From Shinella sumterensis (lineage in GTDB: Bacteria; Pseudomonadota; Alphaproteobacteria; Rhizobiales; Rhizobiaceae): a DNA stretch of 64,000 nt. Below the pieces are notes generated by a model. It did no database searches and was not told the DNA's origin. It saw only the letters and a list, made by a program, of their open reading frames with translations. The position numbers were made by a program, and so were the translations under genes. Below, piece after piece: positions 20,215-29,753 of the stretch (positions are counted from its first letter, which is position 1; every line of letters starts with the position of its first letter). The stretch covers positions 186,001 through 250,000 of the forward strand of contig NZ_MYFN02000002.1 of NCBI RefSeq assembly GCF_004514425.2, in the 5' to 3' direction.

Positions 20215-22428
20215 TTATGCATCCAGCTCGAGCATCAGCGTCGCCAGCGGCGGCAGCGTGATATTGGCTGTTATCGTTCCATCGCCGTGTCTTTTTGCCT
20301 GGACGGCGCCGCCATTGCCCTTGCCGCTGCCGCCGTAGATTTCGGCATCGGTGTTCAGTATCTCCCGCCACCGTCCCTCTGCCGGAAGCGGCACGCCGTA
20401 GTTCTCGCGGTAAACGGGCGTGAAATTCGTGACGATGGCGATCGGCTTTTCGCCCGGCGCCTTGCGCAACCATGCGAAGACGGAGTTCTCGCGGTCGTCG
20501 GCGATCAGCCATTCGAAGCCGTCGCCCTCGCAATCGCGCGCGTGTAGCGCCGCCTTGCGCCGATAGGTGCCGTTCAGGTCGCGCACGAGCCGGCGCATGC
20601 CTTCATGCAGCGGGTATTCGAGCAGGTTCCAATCGAGCGCGCGTTCCTCGCTCCATTCCTGCCACTGGGCGAATTCCTGCCCCATGAACAGCAGCTTCTT
20701 GCCGGGATAGCCCCACATGAAGCCGTAATAGGCTCTGAGATTGGCGAACTTCTGCCAGTCGTCGCCCTGCATCTTGGCGATCAGCGAGCCCTTGCCGTGC
20801 ACAACCTCGTCATGGCTGAGCGGCAGCACGAAGTTCTCCGTGAAGGCGTAGAGCAGGCCGAAGGTCATGTCGTTGTGGTGGAACTTGCGGTGAACCGGCT
20901 CGCGCGACAGATATTGCAGCGTGTCGTGCATGAAGCCCATGTTCCACTTGAAGCCGAAGCCGAGGCCGCCGTCATGCACCGGCGCCGAGACCTTCGGCCA
21001 GGAGGTGGATTCCTCGGCGATGGTCAGCACGCCGGGATGAGCGGCATAGACGCGGGCGTTCATCGTTTGCAGGAAGCGCACGGCCTCGAGGTTCTCGTTG
21101 CCGCCATACTCGTTCGGCACCCATTCCCCATGCTTGCGGGAATAGTCGAGATAGAGCATCGAGGCGACGGCATCGACGCGCAGGCCGTCCAGGTGGAACT
21201 TCTCGGTCCAGTAGAGCGCGTTGTTGACGAGATAGGAGAGAACCTCGGCGCGGCCGAAATTGTAGATTGCGGTGTTCCAGTCGGGATGAAAACCCTGTCG
21301 CGGATCTTCATGCTCATAGAGGGCGGTGCCGTCGAAACGGCCAAGGCCATGCGCGTCCGTCGGGAAATGCGCCGGCACCCAGTCGAGAATGACGCCGATG
21401 CCCACCTTGTGGCAGCCGTTGACGAAGCGCGCGAACCCGTCCGGCTCGCCAAAGCGCGCGGTCGGCGAATAGAGGCCGGTGGTCTGGTAGCCCCACGACG
21501 GATCGAAGGGAAATTCGGAGATCGGCAGGAACTCGATATGGGTGAAGCCCATGTCGACGCAGTAGGATATGAGACGTTCGGCCAGTTCGTCCCAGGTGAG
21601 GAAGCCGCCGCCGTGCTGGCGCTGCCACGAACCGGCATGGACCTCGTAGATCGAGATCGGCTGACGACGGGCGTCGGCCTCGGCCCAATGTTTGAGATGC
21701 GCCTCGTCTTCCCATTTCTGGTCGATCTGGCCGGTGGTGACCGAGGCGTTGGCCGGGCGCAGTTCCGAGCGGCGCGCGAAAGGATCGGCCTTGAGCGGCA
21801 CAAGCGCACCGTCCGGCCCGACGATCTCGTATTTGTAGGCATGGCCGGGCCCGATTTCGGGAAGGAAGATTTCCCAGATGCCGGTGTCGCGGCGCAGGCG
21901 CATCATGTGCCGGCGACCGTCCCAGGCATTGAAGTCCCCGACGACGGAAACGCGCTTGGCATTGGGGGCCCAGACGGCAAAGTGGAAGCCGTCGATGCCT
22001 TCCAGCGTCATGGGATGGGCGCCCATCTTGTCGAAGAGACGAAGGTGCGAGCCCTGACGGATGTAATAATCGTCCATCGGGCCGAGAACCGGCCCGAAGC
22101 TGTAGGGGTCGATCACCACCCATTCCCCGCCCTCATTGCGGGCGTGGTAGCGGATGGGCTGCAACTTCCTGATCGACACCTCGCCGGCGAAGATGCCGGC
22201 CGGGTCGAGCTGTTGCAGCGTGCCGATCTCCTTGCCGGCCAGCGTCTGGGCGGTCACTTCCGTCGCACCGGGCAGGAAGCAGCGGGCGATGTAACGATCG
22301 CCGGAAGCATGAAGGCCGAGCACGGCGAACGGGTCCCAGTGCCGGCTTTCGAGGATTGCATCGATGTCCGCCTTCGCCAGAAGCTCTAACGGTTGGTCCG
22401 TCGTGCCTTTGTTCGGCGGTGTGGTCAT
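20215..22428 (-). CDS. glgB: 1,4-alpha-glucan branching enzyme
   Basis: The 737-residue GH13 enzyme introduces alpha-1,6 branches. Its long N-terminal region includes [15 protein letters not shown] and a CBM48 domain ([20 protein letters not shown]). In the barrel are [15 protein letters not shown], the nucleophile Asp in [17 protein letters not shown], the acid Glu in [10 protein letters not shown] and Asp in [14 protein letters not shown]. The start ATG overlaps the glgP stop (ATGA), so the reading frame extending further upstream into glgP is rejected. Confidence 0.96.
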   Translation of the reverse strand: MTTPPNKGTTDQPLELLAKADIDAILESRHWDPFAVLGLHASGDRYIARCFLPGATEVTAQTLAGKEIGTLQQLDPAGIFAGEVSIRKLQPIRYHARNEGGEWVVIDPYSFGPVLGPMDDYYIRQGSHLRLFDKMGAHPMTLEGIDGFHFAVWAPNAKRVSVVGDFNAWDGRRHMMRLRRDTGIWEIFLPEIGPGHAYKYEIVGPDGALVPLKADPFARRSELRPANASVTTGQIDQKWEDEAHLKHWAEADARRQPISIYEVHAGSWQRQHGGGFLTWDELAERLISYCVDMGFTHIEFLPISEFPFDPSWGYQTTGLYSPTARFGEPDGFARFVNGCHKVGIGVILDWVPAHFPTDAHGLGRFDGTALYEHEDPRQGFHPDWNTAIYNFGRAEVLSYLVNNALYWTEKFHLDGLRVDAVASMLYLDYSRKHGEWVPNEYGGNENLEAVRFLQTMNARVYAAHPGVLTIAEESTSWPKVSAPVHDGGLGFGFKWNMGFMHDTLQYLSREPVHRKFHHNDMTFGLLYAFTENFVLPLSHDEVVHGKGSLIAKMQGDDWQKFANLRAYYGFMWGYPGKKLLFMGQEFAQWQEWSEERALDWNLLEYPLHEGMRRLVRDLNGTYRRKAALHARDCEGDGFEWLIADDRENSVFAWLRKAPGEKPIAIVTNFTPVYRENYGVPLPAEGRWREILNTDAEIYGGSGKGNGGAVQAKRHGDGTITANITLPPLATLMLELDA

Positions 22429-24887
22429 CAAGCTCTCCAGATTTCCTTGGCGTATTGACGTATGGTGCGGTCGGAGGAAAACCAGCCCATACGCGCTGTG
22501 TTCCGGATTGTTTTTGAATACCACGACGTTTTGTCGTTCCAGATGCCGTCGACCTCGCGCTGGGCCTTGGCATAGGCATCGAAGTCGGCAGCCACCATGA
22601 ACCAGTCGTGGTTGTAGATGCCATCCACGAGGCCGGTGAAACGAGTGCGGTCATCAGGGGAGAAGACGCCGGAGGAGATGGCGGCGAGCGCCTGCGAAAG
22701 CTCCTTCGACTGCTCGATGATGGCGCGCGGATTGTGCCCTTCGGCCCGCATCGTTGCGACCTCTTCCGCCGTCATGCCGAAGATGACGATGTTTTCCTCG
22801 CCGACATGGTCGCGCATCTCGACATTGGCACCGTCGAGGGTGCCGATGGTGAGGGCGCCGTTCAGCGCGAACTTCATGTTGCCGGTGCCCGAGGCTTCCA
22901 TGCCGGCGGTGGAGATCTGCTCGGACAGGTCGGCGGCGGGAACCATGATCTCTGCAAGCGAGACGTTGTAGTTCGGCACGAAGACGACCTTGAGCAGGCC
23001 ACGCACGGCCGGGTCATTGTTGATCACCCGGGCGACGTCGTTCGCGAGCTTTATGATGAGCTTTGCATTGTGATAGCTCGGCGCCGCCTTGCCGGCGAAA
23101 AGCTTGACGCGGGGCGTCCAGTCGAGTTCGGGATGCGAGCGGATCTGATCGTAGAGCGCGACCGCCTCGATGATGTTGAGAAGCTGCCGCTTGTATTCGT
23201 GAATGCGCTTGATCTGGATGTCGAACATCGCGGTCGGGTCGATGCGCACGCCCATGCGGCTGCCGACGAGATTGGCGAGGCGGTTCTTGTTCTCGCGCTT
23301 GATCGCCGCGAAACGCTCCTGGAAGTCCCTGTCGTCGGCGAAGGCGTCGAGCGCCGTCAGGGCCTCGGCGTCGTCCATGAACGCATCGCCGATCGCTTCG
23401 CGGATCAGGTTGAACAGGCCCGGATTGCACTGCATCAGCCAGCGGCGCGGCGTGATCCCGTTCGTCTTGTTGTTGATGCGGTCGGGATAGAGCTTGTGAA
23501 GGTCCGCAAAGACGGTCTCCTTCATCAGCTCGGTGTGGAGTGCGGAAACGCCGTTGATCGAGTGGGAGCCGACGAAGGCGAGGTTGCCCATGCGCACGCG
23601 CCGTTCGCCCGATTCCTCGATCAGCGAGATGCTGCGGATCCGCTGGTCCTCGAAGTCCTTTTCCTTGCGGGCCTGCAGGAGGATCTTCGCATTGATCGCG
23701 TAGACGATCTGCATGTGGCGCGGCAGCAGGCGCTCGAACAGCGGCACCGGCCAGCTTTCCAGCGCTTCGGGAAGCAGGGTGTGGTTCGTGTAGGAGAAGG
23801 TGCGGCGCGAGATGTCCCACGCCGTATCGAAGTCGAGGCCATGCACATCGCTCAAAAGGCGGACGAGCTCGGCGACGGAGACGGCGGGATGCGTGTCGTT
23901 GAGTTGGATCGCGACCGCATCCGGCAGCGACGTGAAATCCGGGTATTGCTGGAGATGGCGGCGCAGGATGTCCTGCAAGGAGGCCGAACAGAAGAAGAAT
24001 TCCTGTCGCAGGCGCAGTTCCTGGCCGGCCGGGGTGGCATCGGCGGGGTAGAGAACACGCGTGAGGCTCTCGGCCTTGTTGCTTTCCTTAAGCGCGCCGA
24101 TGTGGTCGCCGGCGTTGAAGGCCTCGAGCAGGATCGGATCGATCGGATTGGCGGCCCAAAGGCGCAACGTGTTGACACGCTTCGCCCGCCAGCCGACGGC
24201 CGGCGTATCGTAGGCGGTCGCGATGACGCGCTCTGCCGGCTTCCAGACGAAGCGCTGCTTATCCTCGCCGATATTGATCGTTTCGACGACACCGCCGTAA
24301 CCGATCTCGTAGGAGCTCTCGCGCCGCTCGAATTCCCAGGGGTTGCCATGGGCAAGCCAGGTCTCGGGCAGTTCCACCTGCCAGCCATCGGCCATCTGCT
24401 GGCGGAAAAGGCCGTGCACGTAGCGGATGCCGTAGCCATAGGCTGGTACGTCCACCGTCGCCATGCTTTCCATGAAACAGGCGGCCAGACGCCCGAGGCC
24501 GCCGTTGCCGAGGGCGGCATCCGGCTCCAGTTCGGCGATGACATCGATATCGACGCCGAGCGAGGCGAGTGCCTGGCGCATTTCTTCCATGATGCCGATA
24601 TTGGTCATGGCATCGCGCATCAAGCGGCCGATGAGGAACTCCAGCGACAGGTAGTAGACGCGCTTGGCGCCCGTCGCATAGGTGCGGCGGGTCGAGTCCA
24701 TCCAGGCGTCGGTGATACGGTCGCGGGCGACGAGAATGGCAGCCGTCAGCCAGTCATGCGGCTTGGCGACTTTCGGGTCCTTGCCGATACGGTACTTCAG
24801 CCGTTCGAGAAGTTCGACCGCCAGCTGTTCGACATCTGAGGTGCGGGGCGCCGGAGTGAGGTCGTTGCTGTTAACCCGGTTCATCAT
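22428..24887 (-). CDS. glgP: Glycogen phosphorylase
   Basis: The 819-residue GT35 enzyme releases glucose-1-phosphate from glycogen ends. Conserved segments include YYLSLEFLIGRLMRDA, GNGGLGRLAACFMES, TNGITPRRWL, and the pyridoxal-phosphate lysine in EASGTGNMKFALNGALTIG. Two adjacent ATG codons start the protein (MMNRVNS); either could be used. It is first in the glgP-B-C-A-pgm-glgX operon, so degradation and synthesis genes share one transcript. No serine or AMP regulatory extension typical of animal phosphorylase is present. Confidence 0.95.
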   Translation of the reverse strand: MMNRVNSNDLTPAPRTSDVEQLAVELLERLKYRIGKDPKVAKPHDWLTAAILVARDRITDAWMDSTRRTYATGAKRVYYLSLEFLIGRLMRDAMTNIGIMEEMRQALASLGVDIDVIAELEPDAALGNGGLGRLAACFMESMATVDVPAYGYGIRYVHGLFRQQMADGWQVELPETWLAHGNPWEFERRESSYEIGYGGVVETINIGEDKQRFVWKPAERVIATAYDTPAVGWRAKRVNTLRLWAANPIDPILLEAFNAGDHIGALKESNKAESLTRVLYPADATPAGQELRLRQEFFFCSASLQDILRRHLQQYPDFTSLPDAVAIQLNDTHPAVSVAELVRLLSDVHGLDFDTAWDISRRTFSYTNHTLLPEALESWPVPLFERLLPRHMQIVYAINAKILLQARKEKDFEDQRIRSISLIEESGERRVRMGNLAFVGSHSINGVSALHTELMKETVFADLHKLYPDRINNKTNGITPRRWLMQCNPGLFNLIREAIGDAFMDDAEALTALDAFADDRDFQERFAAIKRENKNRLANLVGSRMGVRIDPTAMFDIQIKRIHEYKRQLLNIIEAVALYDQIRSHPELDWTPRVKLFAGKAAPSYHNAKLIIKLANDVARVINNDPAVRGLLKVVFVPNYNVSLAEIMVPAADLSEQISTAGMEASGTGNMKFALNGALTIGTLDGANVEMRDHVGEENIVIFGMTAEEVATMRAEGHNPRAIIEQSKELSQALAAISSGVFSPDDRTRFTGLVDGIYNHDWFMVAADFDAYAKAQREVDGIWNDKTSWYSKTIRNTARMGWFSSDRTIRQYAKEIWRA

Positions 24888-24948
24888 CGGCGAACTATGC
24901 CCCTCGCGTCAGTCGGTTTTCGGTGCTTCGAAAAGCGCGTTTAAATCA

Positions 24949-24977
24949 ATTTATGCATCTATCCGAAGCGCTTGCAA
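24949..24977 (-). promoter_or_regulatory. Candidate promoter and palindromic operator of the glg operon
   Basis: On the minus strand TTGCAA and ATAAAT are separated by 17 bp, about 60-90 bp upstream of glgP. The palindrome AAGCGCTT at 24966-24973 overlaps the -35 region; such a core with a central CG is typical of LacI-family sugar regulators in rhizobia. Both calls rest on pattern only. Confidence 0.35.
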
Positions 24978-25038
24978 TATGCGTTTTCAAGAAAGGACGC
25001 ATGCATTTTCGAAGTGTCTTACATGCCATGAAAATACG

Positions 25039-25067
25039 GAAAACCCGCCTTGCAGGAGCAAGACGGG
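25039..25067 (-). terminator. Intrinsic terminator after the vWA pilus-like gene
   Basis: Read on the minus strand, CCCGTCTTGC-TCCT-GCAAGGCGGG followed by TTTT forms a 10-base stem with one wobble, 24 bp after the stop codon. Confidence 0.8.
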
Positions 25068-25091
25068 CCCGATCCGAAGCAAAATTCGGGC

Positions 25092-26276
25092 TTATTTCGT
25101 AAGACGCGACATGATGGCGGCGGCACGCTCACCGATCGCCTTGAATGCGGCGACGAGCTGATCCATTTTTTCTGCCGCGAAATAGTTTCCGGGCTCGCTC
25201 ACGCAGGCTTTCAAAAGCTGCTGGCCGCGCGTCGGCGCCATGAAAGCCACGCCGTAGACCACCATCCCGTCAGCCTTCGCCTTCGCGCAGATGTCCTTGG
25301 TTTTTGTGTCGTCGGACGTGTTGTTGTTGTTACCGTCGGTCATCAGGATGATGTATTTGGTCGGGACCTGGCCGTTCTTTTTCTTGTGCTCATCGTTTTC
25401 GGTCGATGCCTTCAGTTTGTTATAGGCTGCCTCCATTGCAGCACCTGAGGCCGTGCCGCCACCTGCAGACAGCGCATTCACTTGGGTGAGGGATGCGCCC
25501 GTGCCCCAAACCAAGTTTGATGCCGTGGACATGGAGCTGTTATAGGAGACGGTGCCTGTTCGCACGTACATCGTCTTTGGGTCCGCGGCGTTGAGCTGCG
25601 TGAACAAGCTTGCCGCAGCCAATTTCAGGGCCTCGATTTTCTTGATGTAGCAAGGGCTGAAAGTGCCGATGGAAGAACCGCTGTCATTGTATTGTGTACA
25701 GCTTTTCTCGGGTATGATCTTCTCGTTGGTATTCGCGAGCATCGAGCCCGATTTGTCGAGCACGAGATACATCGAGAGTGCGTTCTTGGATTCGGTCGCG
25801 CTTTCCGTGAAACTCTTTGCGGTAAGCTTGATCCCGTCGTGACCGAGCATCCTCGTAAAGGCGCTGAACTTCACGGAATAGGTTGCTGTGATGTCGATGT
25901 TGTAGATCTTGCCATTATTCTCGGTCGTCTTTTGCGAGATGTTGATGATAGGGGCAGCGTCCACGATCGTGGTGTCCCCTTCCTTGACGACGCCGGATGT
26001 GCCGCTGATTTGCATGGCAAAGAGCTCTTCGGCGATCTGCTTTGCCTGCGTCGCGGTCTTTTTTTCGTTGGCCAGAGCGGAGGCCGCCGCAAGTGCTGCG
26101 GCATCGGTCGCATCCTGAAGCTCGGCTTTCGCCAACACCATCTTGGTCATGTCGATGGCGACGCCGCCGGCGGCGAGGATGACGGGGATCGTGACGGCCG
26201 TCACCATGGCGAAATTGCCAAAGCGATCCTTCAGCAGCCGCGATAGAATCGTCCGTCCTTGCGTCTTCTTCGTCAT
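25092..26276 (-). CDS. TadG/TadE-like protein with von Willebrand factor A domain
   Basis: The 394-residue protein has a Flp-pilus TadE/TadG-type N-terminus: DRFGNFAMVTAVTIPVILAA forms one membrane helix, followed by DMTKMVLAKAELQDATDAAA. A VWA domain fills the C-terminal half with a metal-ion-dependent adhesion site (LDKSGSM), the supporting GGGTASGAAM Thr and ILMTDGNNN. It is predicted to be anchored in the inner membrane with the VWA domain in the periplasm or presented outward as a pilus-associated adhesin. No tad/cpa gene is nearby, so it is an orphan of that system; rhizobial genomes often carry several such copies. It is followed by its own terminator. Confidence 0.85.
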   Translation of the reverse strand: MTKKTQGRTILSRLLKDRFGNFAMVTAVTIPVILAAGGVAIDMTKMVLAKAELQDATDAAALAAASALANEKKTATQAKQIAEELFAMQISGTSGVVKEGDTTIVDAAPIINISQKTTENNGKIYNIDITATYSVKFSAFTRMLGHDGIKLTAKSFTESATESKNALSMYLVLDKSGSMLANTNEKIIPEKSCTQYNDSGSSIGTFSPCYIKKIEALKLAAASLFTQLNAADPKTMYVRTGTVSYNSSMSTASNLVWGTGASLTQVNALSAGGGTASGAAMEAAYNKLKASTENDEHKKKNGQVPTKYIILMTDGNNNNTSDDTKTKDICAKAKADGMVVYGVAFMAPTRGQQLLKACVSEPGNYFAAEKMDQLVAAFKAIGERAAAIMSRLTK

Positions 26277-26416
26277 GAGAGTCCACCCGCCATTGCCCTG
26301 ATATGCGGTGAACCTATCAGCGAAGTCTTATTCAACGGTTGGAAGGCGTGGTATAGTTTTCGTAAAATTGCGCCGATGCCGCAATTCCGCGCGCGGTTCT
26401 GTTTCCAAACGGGAAT

Positions 26417-27310
26417 TCAGGCCGATTGGCGCACCGGAACCACATCGACCGCCTGGCTGGTCTGGTGTTCGCCGTAGCCCTTGAGAACACCGATGACGGG
26501 GGCCACATCGGCGTAATCGCGGCCATAGGCGACGACGATGTGATCGTTTCCGGCGGGGATATTATTGGTCGGGTCGAGTTCCATCCAGCCATTGACCCGG
26601 CCGCACCAGTAGCGCACCCAGGCATGCATGGCATCCGCGCCCTCCAGGCGCTCCTTGCCCGGCGGCGGAATGGTGCGCAGGAAGCCGCTGACATAGCCTG
26701 CGGGTATGCCGAGGCTGCGCAACGCGACGATCATCACATGCGTAAAGTCCTGGCACACGCCGCGTTTCAGCTTGAAGGCTTCGCGTGGCGTCGTGCCCAC
26801 GCTCGTCGCCTTGGCATCGTAGGTGAAGTCCTTGTGGATGCGTGCGCAGATCGCCGTCGCGATCTCGCGAACGGTCATATCCGGGTTGACGGTGCTGCGG
26901 GCGTAGTCGGCGATTTCAGGGCAGTCCTTCAGGCGCGGGCTGGGGCCGGTGTAATGATGCGGCGAATTGGCATCGAGCGACCAATGGCCGGCGATCTCCG
27001 ACGGCAGCGCCTCCAGGCGCGGCGAGAAGTCCGCGGCGGTTTGCGGCACGTCGACATGAACGCGGGCCTGCATGCGGATGTCCAGCCGCTCGTGGTTGCT
27101 GCGAAACAGGATCGCGCTCATCGGATTTTCGAAGAAGTCGCTGTGATCGACACGCTCGCCGGGCACCGGCGCAACGCCGATCGTGCCGGCGACCAGCCGC
27201 TGGCGCCGGCCGAGCGAAAGCGGCAGCACACGCACGATATGCCGGCCGCCGGAAACGGGTGTGTCATAGAGGTAGCCGATGTGAAGGTTGACGTCGTAGA
27301 GCATGGTCAC
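26417..27310 (-). CDS. Transglutaminase-like cysteine protease family protein
   Basis: The 297-residue cytosolic protein has an N-terminal beta-sandwich (bacterial transglutaminase-like N-terminal region) and a transglutaminase core with the triad Cys186 (KRGVCQDFTH), His229 (DAMHAWVRYW) and Asp246 (MELDPTNN). Such domains cleave or transfer on amide bonds. A GTG start is used because GGGAGG lies eight bases before it; an ATG two codons later is the alternative. It is the last of a minus-strand cluster, 16 bp after the ATP-grasp/alpha-E gene. Function is inferred from that association: peptide-bond cleavage or transpeptidation opposite a peptide ligase. Confidence 0.88.
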   Translation of the reverse strand: MTMLYDVNLHIGYLYDTPVSGGRHIVRVLPLSLGRRQRLVAGTIGVAPVPGERVDHSDFFENPMSAILFRSNHERLDIRMQARVHVDVPQTAADFSPRLEALPSEIAGHWSLDANSPHHYTGPSPRLKDCPEIADYARSTVNPDMTVREIATAICARIHKDFTYDAKATSVGTTPREAFKLKRGVCQDFTHVMIVALRSLGIPAGYVSGFLRTIPPPGKERLEGADAMHAWVRYWCGRVNGWMELDPTNNIPAGNDHIVVAYGRDYADVAPVIGVLKGYGEHQTSQAVDVVPVRQSA

Positions 27311-27326
27311 AGCGTCTTCCTCCCGC

Positions 27327-29732
27327 TCAGCTCAGATAGGTTTGCGCAAGGATATCGGAAAGCTTTTCGAGCTCCGCCTCGAAGCGCTTGTAGACAGCGT
27401 CGGTCATCGTCTCCGGCGTCATCACGGCAAGGCCGGCATGCAGGCGCATCGCCTCGCGGTAGAACGGCGACATCTGGCCGTTGGCATAGGCGTTCGGCAG
27501 CTGCTCGACCTCGTTCTTGATCTCGTTGAGCTGATAGAGGATCGAGCGCGGATTGAGCGGGTCGAGCGCGAGCAGGTCGGTCACGGTGAGGCGCGCCGTG
27601 GCGACGTTGTAGCGACGTCTGTGGGTCATCACGCTGTCGCCGATTTCCAAGAGCATGTCGAGCGCGCCGTCAGGCGCATCCTCACCCGACATGTGCCCGA
27701 GAAGGCGCGTCATGTGCAGGCCGCGCTCGAGATAGCGGCCGATCGACAGGAAGCGCCAGCCGGTGAAGCGGTACATATTTTCATGCACGAGGCCCGCGAA
27801 GCCCGCGAGCTTGCGCAGAAGGACGGTCATGGCCCGCGTCGCGTCATCGCCCGGCTCGACGCTGACGTGGAAGCGCCGGGCGGTCTTTGACAGGTCGTTC
27901 AGCGCCAGCCAGCCGTCAGGCGAGAAGCGATCGCGGATGTTGCTGGCGGAGAAGACGGCGCTGTCGATGTTGCGGATGAGGCTTGTCGGCACGGCTTCCG
28001 ACGTGTCGATATCCAGCGCGTCGAGATAATCGGTGACATCCTTCAGCAGCGGCTGGGACGGATCGGCATATTCGGCATAGCGGCCATGCCAGGCCCGCAG
28101 GATGCGCAACGCGCCCTCGGCGCGTTCGATATAACGGCCGAGCCAGAAGAGGTTGTCGGCCGCGCGGCTCGGCAGGCTGCCGGGCATGTTGCGGATGAAC
28201 ACCTCTTCCGCGGGCAGCAGGCTGGTGCGCTCCACCGGTTTTTGGCTGACGATCCAGACATCCGCCGCCGAACCGCCCTCCTGCATGGCGATCGCCGACA
28301 CGTTGTCGCCAGCGCCGATGCGGGCGAAGCCGCCGGGCATGATCTGCCAGCCGTCGCGGGTGCGGGCGGCGAAGACCCGAAGCGACATCGGCCGCGGCAC
28401 GAGCTTGCCATCGACGAAGGCGGGTGTGGTGGAAAGCGTGACGGCTTCCTGCCCGACGAGGCTCGGGCCATCCGTCTCAAGCCATTCCGTAATCGACTGT
28501 TTTGCCGTTTCGCGCAGCGAGGAACCCAGGACGGACTGCTCGTTGTCGTCGAAGAACGGCCGGGTCGAATAGGCAGGGCCGACGATCATGCGTTCGATAT
28601 GGGCTGCGACATGGGCGCGCTCGTCTTCCTGGCCGCACCACCAGGTGGCGATGGAGGGAAGGCGCTGATCCTCGCCGAGCAGATGGCGACAGATATTGGG
28701 CAGGAAAGAAAGGAAAGCACGCGTTTCCACGATACCGGCGCCAAGCGCATTGACGAAGGTGACGGAACCGGCGCGCAACGCCTCCACCATGCCGGGCGTG
28801 CCGATATGGGAGTTCTGGTTCAGTTCGAGCGGATCGGCGAAGGCGGCATCGAGGCGTCGCCAAAGCACGCCGACGGGTTTCAGGCCCGCGACGGTGCGCA
28901 CCATGACCTTGCCGCCGACGACGGTGAGATCCTCCCCCTCCAGCAGCATGAAGCCGAGATAGCGGGCGATATAGGCGTGCTCGAAATAGGTCTCGTTGGC
29001 AAGCCCGGGTGTCAGGACGGCGATACGGTCTTCGGCCGGCTTGCCCGCTTGCAAGGCGTTGCGGAAGGCGCCGAAGAAACCGGCGAGACGGTGCGCATGG
29101 GTTTCGGCATAGACGTCGGAGAAGGCGCGTGTCGTCGCCACGCGGTTTTCCAGCGCGAAGCCCGCGCCGGAAGGGGCCTGTGTTCGATCCGAAAGCACCC
29201 ACCAGTTGCCGTCAGGCCCGCGGCCGATCTCGAAGGACACGAAATGCAGGAAATGCTGGCCGGCCGGCTGTACGCCCACGAGCGGCCGAAGGAATTCGTT
29301 GTTGGATGCGACGAGGGCCGGCGGCAGGAGACCGTTCGCGACAAGGTCGTTCTTGCCGTAGATATCGGCCACCACGGCTTCGAGCAGTTCGGCGCGCTGG
29401 ATCAGACCGCGCGAGAGTTGTTCCCATTCGGCCTCGTCGATGAGGACCGGAATATGGGAGAGCGGCCAGGCGCGGTCGGTGATCGTCTCCTTGCCATAGG
29501 CACGGTAGAACACGCCGGCATCGCGAAGGTAGCGGTCGGCGCGGGCGAAGCGGCCGGAAAGCTCCGTCTCGTCCATCCGCTCCAGCGCCGAGAGGAAATG
29601 GCGCCAGACCGGGCGGACATGGCCGTCCGTGTCGACCATCTCATCGGCGACGCCGGGGAGTGGCGCATAGCCGCGGGCCGGCTTTTCGGCCGGTCCGGTT
29701 TCGGGCTGTGCCTGCGCACTCGTGGTCTTCAC
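27327..29732 (-). CDS. Circularly permuted ATP-grasp ligase fused to alpha-E domain
   Basis: This 801-residue fusion combines two proteins that many bacteria encode separately. Residues of roughly 40-490 are a circularly permuted type 2 ATP-grasp domain, with DIYGKNDLVANGLLPP, QHFLHFVSFEIGRGPDG, VLSDRTQAPSGAGFALENR, LTPGLANETYFEHAYIARYL and VMVRTVAGLKPVGVLWRRLD. From about residue 505 to the end is the all-helical alpha-E domain, starting LPSRAADNLFWLGRYIERAE. ATP-grasp enzymes of this clade are predicted amide (peptide) ligases; the alpha-E domain is of unknown function but is almost always linked to them and to transglutaminases. No experimental substrate is known to me. Confidence 0.9.
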   Translation of the reverse strand: MKTTSAQAQPETGPAEKPARGYAPLPGVADEMVDTDGHVRPVWRHFLSALERMDETELSGRFARADRYLRDAGVFYRAYGKETITDRAWPLSHIPVLIDEAEWEQLSRGLIQRAELLEAVVADIYGKNDLVANGLLPPALVASNNEFLRPLVGVQPAGQHFLHFVSFEIGRGPDGNWWVLSDRTQAPSGAGFALENRVATTRAFSDVYAETHAHRLAGFFGAFRNALQAGKPAEDRIAVLTPGLANETYFEHAYIARYLGFMLLEGEDLTVVGGKVMVRTVAGLKPVGVLWRRLDAAFADPLELNQNSHIGTPGMVEALRAGSVTFVNALGAGIVETRAFLSFLPNICRHLLGEDQRLPSIATWWCGQEDERAHVAAHIERMIVGPAYSTRPFFDDNEQSVLGSSLRETAKQSITEWLETDGPSLVGQEAVTLSTTPAFVDGKLVPRPMSLRVFAARTRDGWQIMPGGFARIGAGDNVSAIAMQEGGSAADVWIVSQKPVERTSLLPAEEVFIRNMPGSLPSRAADNLFWLGRYIERAEGALRILRAWHGRYAEYADPSQPLLKDVTDYLDALDIDTSEAVPTSLIRNIDSAVFSASNIRDRFSPDGWLALNDLSKTARRFHVSVEPGDDATRAMTVLLRKLAGFAGLVHENMYRFTGWRFLSIGRYLERGLHMTRLLGHMSGEDAPDGALDMLLEIGDSVMTHRRRYNVATARLTVTDLLALDPLNPRSILYQLNEIKNEVEQLPNAYANGQMSPFYREAMRLHAGLAVMTPETMTDAVYKRFEAELEKLSDILAQTYLS

Positions 29733-29753
29733 TCACATTCTCCTACAGGCCGC

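Noticed and set aside
20605..24839. Long plus-strand frames opposite glgB and glgP
   Set aside because: They are shadows of the verified minus-strand glycogen genes, with no start signals or domains.
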